In this document: positions 50,177 to 56,860 of the stretch, in pieces
Layout of the letters: every line of letters begins with the position of its first letter
How positions within the stretch are numbered: the stretch's first letter is position 1
Assembly (NCBI GenBank): GCA_043778255.1
Contig: JAYWGN010000058.1
Coordinates: 1 to 64,000 of the forward strand
Source: JAYWGN01 sp043778255
Lineage (GTDB): Bacteria > Bacteroidota > Bacteroidia > Chitinophagales > Chitinophagaceae
Direction: 5' to 3'
DNA: 64,000 bases
Notes under the pieces: model-generated
What the model was told of the DNA's origin: nothing
Seen by the model: only the letters and a program-made list of their open reading frames with translations
The model's database searches: none
Made by a program: the position numbers and the translations under genes

Positions 50177-50866
50177 TTATTTGGTTGAAGTAGTTGCTTT
50201 TTTTGCCAGTTTTATCGAAAACTCCAGTTGCTCTTTTATAGTCATATTAGTGTTATCAAGGTCTATTGCATCTTTAGCTTTTTTAAGTGGACTTATTTCA
50301 CGGTTACTGTCTATATAATCTCTCATAGTAAGGTTATGTTGTACTTCTTCAATAGTGGTATTGGGGTTTTTTTGTAAAAATTCTTTAAACCGTCTTTCCA
50401 CTCTTACACTAATATCGGCATTCATAAATAGCTTTAACTCTGCCTTAGGAAACACCACCGTACCAATATCTCTGCCATCCATTACTATACCTTTTTTTTT
50501 GCCCATTGCTTTTTGTTGAGCTACTGCAAACTCTCTTACTTCCTTTACAGCAGCTACTTCGCTTACTTTTTCGGCTATTATAAGGTCACGTATTAAGTAC
50601 TCTACATTTTCATCGTTAAGGTACATTTCCGATTGCTGGCTTTGTTCATTATACCTAAATTCAAGTACTATATTTTCCAAAGCCTTTACTACTTGTTTTT
50701 GATTTGTCCAATCCGTATGGTTACGTAAAAAATATAAAGTTATACTGCGGTACATAGCCCCACTATCAATATACAAATAGTTTAACTGCTTAGCTAATTG
50801 CTTAGCCAATGTACTTTTACCACAACTTGAGTACCCATCTATTGTTACAATTATATTTTTACTCAT
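50177..50866 (-). CDS. cmk: cytidylate kinase
   Basis: Cmk phosphorylates CMP and dCMP. The P-loop is GYSSCGKST (residues 11-19), with YIDSGAMYRSITLYFL, MDGRDIGTVVFPKAELKLFM, and the C-terminal RDYIDSNREISPLKKAKDAIDLDNTNMTIKEQ. The 229-residue length is typical. It is transcribed with the small secreted-protein gene downstream. Confidence 0.96.
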   Translation of the reverse strand: MSKNIIVTIDGYSSCGKSTLAKQLAKQLNYLYIDSGAMYRSITLYFLRNHTDWTNQKQVVKALENIVLEFRYNEQSQQSEMYLNDENVEYLIRDLIIAEKVSEVAAVKEVREFAVAQQKAMGKKKGIVMDGRDIGTVVFPKAELKLFMNADISVRVERRFKEFLQKNPNTTIEEVQHNLTMRDYIDSNREISPLKKAKDAIDLDNTNMTIKEQLEFSIKLAKKATTSTK

Positions 50867-50964
50867 AGCAGTACAAAGTTGCTGTATTAAATTTATAAAT
50901 CCAAAGTTGTTTTTATATTGTTTAGTGTTGCAATTTTCATTTATTTTTATACAAAATAGTGCTA

Positions 50965-51975
50965 ATGTATGTTGTAAAAAATTGGTTATACTTAGTTGTA
51001 ATAGTGCTAATACTAGGCAGCTGTAATACTAGTAATAAGCCTACATTTAACTTTGCAGCTGACAATGCTGTAGCCCACCTCAATCAATATATTTATAGTG
51101 ATAGTGTGGCATATTTAATTAATAAAAGTAAGCTTAAAGCTGCAGTAGTGTGGAATCCTAAGCCAATTAATGGCAATTATGCACTAGTAGCAAAGGTGCA
51201 AGATAGTAACCAATATGTAGTAGTTATAAGAGGTAGCTTAATTGAATTTAGTAACGATGGTTTTCAAAATTGGGTAATGCAGGATTTTAACTTTTTTACC
51301 ATGCAGCCATGGAAATATACCGATACTATTAAAGATGCCTACATATCTCAAGGTTCGTACAATGGGTTGCAAAATGTGTTGGCATTAAAAGATACGCTAA
51401 CCAATCAAACTTTGGAACAGTTTATAGCAAACAATAGTAAGCAAAACACCTTCGTAATTTCGGGGCATAGCTTAGGAGGCAATTTGGCTCAGGTATTTGG
51501 GGCATATATACAAAAGCAATTGCCACAGGAGCAGAAAGGCCATATTAATATGGTAACATTTGGTGCATCGGCGGCAGGCAACAAAGCTTTTGTAGCCGAT
51601 TTGGAACAGAAGTTTGCACAAGGCAAACGGTATGTAATTACTAACGATGTAGCCCCTTATTTTCCAAGTATTGATGGTGTGGCTAGTATAGCCAAAATGT
51701 TGCCATTTGCCAATATATTACCCAACTTAAAGCAAGATAATTTGCAAAATAATATAAACAATACACTCAATGGTATTGTAGATATTGCAAAAACATTTAA
51801 CCTAATAAATGATAAAAATAACTATGCACAAAGTGAGTTACATTTAAAAAAACTGGAGTTAAAAATGCCCAAAGCATTAGAAAATAATGCTGAAATTGAT
51901 GCATTTAGTAATGCATATTATTATCATAAAATTGATAGTTATGTAACATGTATGAACAGTGCTACTTTGAAGTAG
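50965..51975 (+). CDS. lipase class 3-like lipoprotein
   Basis: The start at ATG 50965 gives a lipoprotein signal MYVVKNWLYLVVIVLILGSC; a GTG two codons upstream is less likely. The alpha/beta hydrolase nucleophile is Ser169 in VISGHSLGGNLAQVFGAYI, with the later NDVAPYFPSIDG supplying a plausible Asp. About 335 residues. It resembles class 3 lipases but the substrate is not known. It lies at the edge of the second accessory island; repeat DNA starts just after its stop. Confidence 0.85.
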   Translation: MYVVKNWLYLVVIVLILGSCNTSNKPTFNFAADNAVAHLNQYIYSDSVAYLINKSKLKAAVVWNPKPINGNYALVAKVQDSNQYVVVIRGSLIEFSNDGFQNWVMQDFNFFTMQPWKYTDTIKDAYISQGSYNGLQNVLALKDTLTNQTLEQFIANNSKQNTFVISGHSLGGNLAQVFGAYIQKQLPQEQKGHINMVTFGASAAGNKAFVADLEQKFAQGKRYVITNDVAPYFPSIDGVASIAKMLPFANILPNLKQDNLQNNINNTLNGIVDIAKTFNLINDKNNYAQSELHLKKLELKMPKALENNAEIDAFSNAYYYHKIDSYVTCMNSATLK

Positions 51976-51983
51976 CATTCGTC

Positions 51984-52310
51984 TCGGCGGGGTTTTGGTT
52001 TACCGCATTAGGCGGTACAGGCTTTGCCAAACCCTGCCTTAAAGTAATGCAAAAAGTAAAAAATTTCGTAAGAGTGTAAATTATAATAATAAAAGTTCTT
52101 TGAAAAGCGATCACATTCTCTTAAATTGTGCTATAAATTATGGCAAAAAATTATAGAATTTTAATGTTACTTTTAGTTTGGTTAATAAAATACCGTACCA
52201 ACGGTACAGGCAAAAGTAATTATGAGGCACTGGGCAGAACCTAGCGCCAGTGTCCTAATTTCATAAGTTCTGTTTGTTACAGACCAGCGCCAGTCGGTGG
52301 TTACTTTTGC
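51984..52310. repeat. R2-like copy, AAAAGTTCTTTGAAAA and diverged R1 copy
   Basis: The gap 51976-52461 holds R2-like sequence (51984-52044, with TACCGC-ATTAG-GCGGTA), then AAAAGTTCTTTGAAAA at 52091-52106. A degenerate R2 fragment (ACCGTACCAACGGTACAGG) follows near 52190, then an inverted R1 at about 52225-52310 (CACTGGGCAGAACCTAGCGCC ... GACCAGCGCCAGTCGGTGG). The last runs directly into the orphan coding tail. Confidence 0.75.
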
Positions 52311-52455
52311 AATTAAAAATAATAAAGGTATTGTGGACGCTACAATAAGCTCTTCACTTTACTATGGTTCCTCTAGCGATGGTGTGGTAACTATTTATTT
52401 TTATTTTAATCAGTTGAGTAATAATAAAATTGGTTCATATTACCCCAAATTATAA
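52267..52455 (+). pseudogene. orphan C-terminal coding tail without start
   Basis: An open frame with no start codon begins after TAA at 52264 inside the R1 copy (VLFVTDQRQSVV). It continues as TFAIKNNKGIVDATISSSLYYGSSSDGVVTIYFYFNQLSNNKIGSYYPKL and ends at TAA 52453. It looks like the last 50 residues of a beta-rich secreted protein. The next gene begins 6 bases later, the same spacing as between the Rhs tail and gene at 946. I read it as a displaced Rhs-type tip that has lost its body. Not a proven coding unit. Confidence 0.45.
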
Positions 52456-52461
52456 ACTACT

Positions 52462-52764
52462 ATGATAGACTATAAAATTGCTTTATATATTTCAACAGAT
52501 GATGAAAAACTAAAACCACTTTTTGGCGAAATGAATTCATTTAGCATTGAGGATATTTCTGATTATGAAATTAGCTTTCAAAAAATTTTTTCTGGTCAAA
52601 GTGATAAAGAAAATGTTTATTTAACGGTTTCAAATTTAGAGATTAAAAAAAATATTACAAAGGTGTTTTGGGCTAATGAATTAATTATAGAGGTAAAAAC
52701 TATTGACATTTATGAAGTTTTTATTAAATTTAAATTAGCAATACAAGCCTGGAGTATAAGGTAA
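52462..52764 (+). CDS. small cytosolic protein, candidate immunity partner
   Basis: The 100-residue acidic protein (MIDYKIALYISTDDEKLKPLFGEMNSFSIEDISDYEISFQKIF...IYEVFIKFKLAIQAWSIR) has no signal peptide or known domain. Its position six bases after an orphan tail and its small acidic nature suggest an immunity protein. Function is otherwise unknown. Confidence 0.55.
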   Translation: MIDYKIALYISTDDEKLKPLFGEMNSFSIEDISDYEISFQKIFSGQSDKENVYLTVSNLEIKKNITKVFWANELIIEVKTIDIYEVFIKFKLAIQAWSIR

Positions 52765-52888
52765 TTAATTATACCCGGTAATGTATCAAACCTGTGTATG
52801 GTTGTATAAGTAATTGAAAAACAATATAAAGGAGATAGTAAAGTAGGTAAAATAACGAAAAACGAGTAATGATAAGTTAAGGCAAATT

Positions 52889-52904
52889 AAAAGTTCTTTG
52901 AAAA
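52889..52904 (+). repeat. 16-bp repeat AAAAGTTCTTTGAAAA (second copy)
   Basis: Identical to 52091-52106, 798 bases upstream. The flanking 40 bases (ending in TAAGTTGTATTG or TTAAATTGTGC) are only loosely alike. It is in the non-coding stretch 52765-53236, which otherwise shows only degenerate R2 pieces. Confidence 0.6.
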
Positions 52905-52996
52905 ATGGGGCATTTCTTTAAGTTGTATTGCAGTAGCTGTAGTAAACTTGAGTATGCAAATAATAAATTGTAAACACAGCAGTTATGTAAAAATAC

Positions 52997-53145
52997 GGTC
53001 TCGGTGGAGTCTTGTGGTTCTTGCCACAGACCCTACCGCTATATTAAATAAAAATAAAAACTAAAAATGTGTAGAATATTAATTTGGTTGTTGCTTTTGG
53101 TAACTTGCCGTAACGTTGGGGTCTCGGCAAAGCTTGTACCCCTTT
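52997..53145. repeat. degenerate R2 copy
   Basis: GGTCTCGGTGGAGTCTTGTGG then GCCACAGACCCTACCG at 52997-53040 match R2 without its central hairpin, and 53110-53145 (CCGTAACGTTGGGGTCTCGG, TTGTACCCC) is another relic. No gene was recognised in 52765-53236. Confidence 0.55.
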
Positions 53146-53236
53146 ATGCTGTAAACCAAAGACCCGAAGGAGAAAGAAAACCAGTGGGGTAATAGCATAT
53201 TTATAACTAGTTCTCTATTGCCATTAATAAGATTTT

Positions 53237-53491
53237 TTAATCCTCATAAATTCCACCTCTGCTACCTACATTTACAATTTCGATAATCAGGCTTGAGTCA
53301 AAAATATCATAAATAATACGGTAATTGCCTACTCGTATTCTATAACCATTTCTGCCTGTAAGTTTTTTATAGCCGTATGGATGAGGGTTTTCTGTAAGCT
53401 CCTCTATGGCGTCTATTATTGAGGTATAGTACGGTTCGTTTATTTTGGCTAAGGCTTTAATTGCCTTTCTCTTATATTGTAGTTCGTACAT
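53237..53491 (-). CDS. RelE/ParE-family toxin
   Basis: The 84-residue protein has the RelE-like pattern: MYELQYKRKAIKALAKINEPYYTSIIDAIEELTENPHPYGYKKLTGRNGYRIRVGNYRIIYDIFDSSLIIEIVNVGSR. The R-I-R-V-G-x-Y-R-I-I-Y block is typical of mRNA-interferase toxins. Its start overlaps the stop of the upstream antitoxin by one base, indicating a two-gene operon. The family can also be a DNA gyrase poison (ParE), not distinguishable here with certainty. Confidence 0.9.
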   Translation of the reverse strand: MYELQYKRKAIKALAKINEPYYTSIIDAIEELTENPHPYGYKKLTGRNGYRIRVGNYRIIYDIFDSSLIIEIVNVGSRGGIYED

Positions 53492-53706
53492 TATTTACGC
53501 AGTTTTTTTCTTTCGGCCTCTATCATTTTCATAGCTTTGATTTTGGGTACAGAAGCCTCGTTGTCATTTTTGCTTTCGTCATATAACTTTATATCTTCCA
53601 ATTCTTCTAGCTTATCTATAATAGTTTTAAACTCCTTCATAGGAAGAATAGCAGATATTTTTTTACCTTTGGTGTCGGTAATATACTGTGGGTGTATTGA
53701 TAGCAT
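53491..53706 (-). CDS. antitoxin of the RelE-type pair
   Basis: The 71-residue acidic/basic protein (MLSIHPQYITDTKGKKISAILPMKEFKTIIDKLEELEDIKLYDESKNDN...RKKLRK) has a Phd/YefM-like start, where an ILPMKEFKTIIDKLEELED helix follows a short beta region. It immediately precedes and overlaps the toxin gene. Such antitoxins bind the promoter and neutralise the toxin. Confidence 0.85.
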   Translation of the reverse strand: MLSIHPQYITDTKGKKISAILPMKEFKTIIDKLEELEDIKLYDESKNDNEASVPKIKAMKMIEAERKKLRK

Positions 53707-53896
53707 AATTTTATTATTGAGCAGTTTTAATATTTTGTTGAAAGAAAGTTTTTGATTTTTTGTTTTGTGAGCATCCTGTTGTTCATATTCATAACAATAC
53801 TTTTTTCTTTTTTAATAAGTTATTTTATATCTCGTACATAGTCTGTTGTTTTCTTGTATTTAGGTGTTAGCACTTTAGTTGTAGCCTTGCTATAAT
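53707..53896 (-). other. intergenic stretch with a degenerate coding trace
   Basis: Between the antitoxin and the next gene I see no intact gene. On the minus strand an uninitiated frame reads YSKATTKVLTPKYKKTTDYV-RDIK before a stop and continues in frame for about 30 more codons to another stop, which could be a decayed small gene. The evidence is thin. Confidence 0.25.
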
Positions 53897-54097
53897 TTAT
53901 ATTTCATCAATAATAACACCATGATAGAAATTTAATTTTTCTATAATATCGATTAAAGGCTCTACTAATGCCTTTTCAGATTTGTTAAAATGAGGAGATT
54001 TTGAGCCAATTTTATTATACACTACTTTGTGCATCAATTTTTTATTTTTTCCAAATTTTTTAATATTTCCTAAAGTATTCACTTCATATATTATCAT
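53897..54097 (-). CDS. small hypothetical protein
   Basis: The 66-residue product (MIIYEVNTLGNIKKFGKNKKLMHKVVYNKIGSKSPHFNKSEKALVEPLIDIIEKLNFYHGVIIDEI) has no recognised domain. TAAATTTG (minus strand, 54112-54105) lies 7 bases before its ATG, which supports real expression. It sits in the toxin-antitoxin island. Confidence 0.45.
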   Translation of the reverse strand: MIIYEVNTLGNIKKFGKNKKLMHKVVYNKIGSKSPHFNKSEKALVEPLIDIIEKLNFYHGVIIDEI

Positions 54098-54159
54098 TGT
54101 TATACAAATTTATCTAATTAAGATAAAATTATGAATATTTATTTTAAAAGTAGTTTATT

Positions 54160-54235
54160 TCCCCACTGGCGCAGGTCTATAAAAAGTATAAAACTAAAGC
54201 TGGGCTCTGCCCAGTTCTTTATAGTTACTTTTTAG
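54160..54235. repeat. R1 copy
   Basis: CCCCACTGGCGCAGGTCTATAA followed by CTGGGCTCTGCCCAG (perfect 6-bp stem with TCT loop) and GTTACTTTTTAG; essentially the complement of the copy at 1389-1459. It ends the second accessory island; 54236-54350 shows nothing else. Confidence 0.8.
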
Positions 54236-54350
54236 CAGGTATTCGGGTAATATAGTTTTTGAGGTTTGGCCACTAACTTGTGTATCACTTTATAATTTAA
54301 AATAGTTCTTCTACATTATGGCATCCTAAGTTCAATTCTCAAGTGCGATA

Positions 54351-55376
54351 CTAATACAACGTCCAAGTAGTAAGCCCAATTTGTGTAAATGTGTATTGCT
54401 TTACGCTACCGTTATATTGCTGCAAAGCCTTTACCACATTGTACCTTGTAGTGCCGGGGCAATAAAATATCATAAAGCCACCACCACCTGCACCACTTAT
54501 TTTGCCACCTGTAGCACCTGCTTGTTGAGCAGTTTCATATATCTGTTCCATTAAGGTATTACTTATATTTTTTGCCATCTTTCGTTTTTGCTCAAATCCA
54601 TAATTTAGTATTTCGCCAATACTATCCAACTTGCCCAATAGCAGTGCTTCTTTCATTTGGCTAGCTTGTTGCTTAAGTAAGTGCATAGCATTAATACTAT
54701 CTTCATTATTAGCTTTTACATTTAATTGTTGCTCTTTTATAATGGTAGCACTTTCACGGCTTGTAGCAGTAAAAAATAACACTAAATTATTTTCTAATTC
54801 ATATAAATAACTATCCCTAATTCTTAATGGGTTTACAATTACACTATCGTTACTGCCAAATTCCATAAAGTTAACACCACCAAATGTAGCGGCATATTGG
54901 TCCTGTTTGCCACCTGCAAGTTGCAATTCGTTACGTTCTATTTGGTAAGCTAATTGGGCTATATCATAGTCGCTAAGGGGTAGCTTAAGTAATGCAACAA
55001 AAGCCCCTACAATAGCCACTACAAGGGTACTTGATGTACCCAAGCCCGAACCTGCTGGAGCATCTACATAAGTGGTAAGCACAAACCCTGTAGTGGTAAA
55101 TGTATAATTTTTTTGAAAATTATTATATACACCTTTCAACAAATCCAAAGTGCCATTTATAGGTAATTCATTTTGTAATTCAAATATTTCTTGTTCGGCT
55201 CTATCGGCAGCTATTAAAGTAATTATTTTCGTTTCGTTAGTTTCAATAGTAGCGTAAGCATACAAGCTAATTGTAGCATTTAATATAGCACCTCCGTGTA
55301 AGTCGCTATACGGGCTTACATCGGTACCGCCACCTGCTAAGCCTATGCGTAAGGGTGCTTTACTTCTAATTATCAT
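54351..55376 (-). CDS. hddA: GHMP kinase, heptose-7-phosphate kinase-like
   Basis: The 341-residue kinase has the GHMP motifs MIIRSKAPLRIGLAGGGTDVSPY, the ATP loop APAGSGLGTSSTLVVAIVGA and a C-terminal GGKISGAGGGGFMIFYCP. The opening RxPLRIGxxGGGTD is typical of D-glycero-D-manno-heptose-7-phosphate kinases and related sugar kinases used in LPS or S-layer glycan synthesis. The overlap of 11 bases with the upstream glycosyltransferase gene shows an operon. Other sugar-kinase specificities cannot be excluded. Confidence 0.85.
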   Translation of the reverse strand: MIIRSKAPLRIGLAGGGTDVSPYSDLHGGAILNATISLYAYATIETNETKIITLIAADRAEQEIFELQNELPINGTLDLLKGVYNNFQKNYTFTTTGFVLTTYVDAPAGSGLGTSSTLVVAIVGAFVALLKLPLSDYDIAQLAYQIERNELQLAGGKQDQYAATFGGVNFMEFGSNDSVIVNPLRIRDSYLYELENNLVLFFTATSRESATIIKEQQLNVKANNEDSINAMHLLKQQASQMKEALLLGKLDSIGEILNYGFEQKRKMAKNISNTLMEQIYETAQQAGATGGKISGAGGGGFMIFYCPGTTRYNVVKALQQYNGSVKQYTFTQIGLTTWTLY

Positions 55377-56514
55377 TACACAAATTTACTATTGAATTCA
55401 CTAAATTGTCCCAACTATATTTTTTCTTTTCTTCTTTTATATTTTCAATATAAATGTTGGTGTTGGTGTTAAAAAAAGTAGTAATAGTAGCAGCAATATC
55501 GGTAGCATTGGGTTGGCATACTAAGCCTACAATGCCGTGTGGCACATTATTGGCCAATGCGCCAACATTGGTTACAATCATAGGTTTGTTATAATGGTAA
55601 GCTAAAGGAGTAACGCCACTTTGCGTAGCATTGCGGTAGGGTTGTATTACTACATCGGCAGCACATAAGTAATATTTCACTTCGCTATCGGGTATAAAGT
55701 TAGTTTTTTCTATTACACAATTATGCAATTCGTATTTGGTTATTAAGTCTGTATATTTTTTAGCATCTTCATAGTATTCACCAGCTATTACTACTTGTAG
55801 GTTGTGGTATAAGTTGGTGTTAGTTTGCTTTAGCATGTACAATGCTTCTAACAATATATCTAACCCTTTGTAATGCCTTATAAAGCCAAAAAACAACATT
55901 GTTTTTTTTGTTGTACTCAACTGTAAGTGTTGCTGGGCTTGTATTTGTGGTACGGCTTCGCCAAAATTATCGTATAGCGGATGCACAATTTGTATGGCTT
56001 TTGTAGTGGTAAATTTTCGCAAATCAGTCATTACTTTTTCACTCATAGTTACAAATGCATCAATTGGTTTTACAAAATATTGGGTAAATGGTTTGTCAAT
56101 AAATTTTTGTTCATGTGGTATTATATTATCGGCAATACATATTATTTTGGTATGTTTATTTTTTTTTATGCTTCGCAAAATAGTACCTAATGCAGGTGCC
56201 ACAAACGGCATCCAATACCTAACTATTACAATAGTTGGTTTTTGCTTTTGTAGGGCTTTACCAACCTTGTACCAATTAAATGGATTAATGGAATTAATGG
56301 CTACAGTAATATCCAAATCCTTAGGTTTTGGGTCGGTACTGTACTGTGTAGTACCCGGAAATAAAAAGTTAGGATACTGCAAACTAAAAGTAACTATACT
56401 TGTGTGGTAACCATTTGCTGTAAAGGCTTTAGCCATACGTTCATTAAAGCTAGCCAAGCCACCACGTAGCGGATAAGCTGGGCCTATTATAAGTATTGAT
56501 TTGTTGGGAAGCAT
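55366..56514 (-). CDS. GT4-family glycosyltransferase
   Basis: The 382-residue GT-B enzyme has an N-terminal Gly-rich loop (GPAYPLRGGLASFNERMAKAF) and the C-terminal donor-binding region: MLFFGFIRHYKGLDILLEALYML, NLQVVIAGEYYEDAKKYTDLI, AADVVIQPYRNATQSGVTPLAYHYNKPMIVTNVGALAN. The E/D of the GT4 acidic patch (ATQSGVTPLA) is replaced by Gln-Ser-Gly, as in some relatives. It probably transfers a sugar onto an LPS or capsule precursor together with the overlapping heptose kinase gene. Confidence 0.88.
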   Translation of the reverse strand: MLPNKSILIIGPAYPLRGGLASFNERMAKAFTANGYHTSIVTFSLQYPNFLFPGTTQYSTDPKPKDLDITVAINSINPFNWYKVGKALQKQKPTIVIVRYWMPFVAPALGTILRSIKKNKHTKIICIADNIIPHEQKFIDKPFTQYFVKPIDAFVTMSEKVMTDLRKFTTTKAIQIVHPLYDNFGEAVPQIQAQQHLQLSTTKKTMLFFGFIRHYKGLDILLEALYMLKQTNTNLYHNLQVVIAGEYYEDAKKYTDLITKYELHNCVIEKTNFIPDSEVKYYLCAADVVIQPYRNATQSGVTPLAYHYNKPMIVTNVGALANNVPHGIVGLVCQPNATDIAATITTFFNTNTNIYIENIKEEKKKYSWDNLVNSIVNLCNDN

Positions 56515-56860
56515 TGATGCAAATTAAGGAATTAAGTAATGAAAAAATTAATTTGAAAATATTGAATTTAATAATAAGCTAATGTGCTAATACCGCATTA
56601 GGCGGTACAAGTTGTGCTATTTTGTTTTGAAATGGTTTAAATATTTTAACCTAAGTTAAATAAGCTGGTAATAAACATAGGGAATATCATTGAGTTTTAA
56701 TGCTACAATTGTAATTTAAAAATAGTACAAGTTCATTTGATGCAATTGTTAATATTTTGCCAACTATTAATGGTTTTTATAACGTCTTTATGCAGTAGTA
56801 CCTATATTTTTAGTAAATTGCAACTATTATAAAGGGTGCTTTTTTTTACAAAAAAAATAT
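56515..56860. other. 346-base intergenic region with repeat relics
   Basis: It contains a reversed piece of the octamer repeat (CTAATGTGCTAAT at 56579-56591) joined to the R2 palindrome TACCGC-ATTAG-GCGGTA (56591-56607). The rest is AT-rich; I see no gene and no clear promoter for the next gene. Confidence 0.55.
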
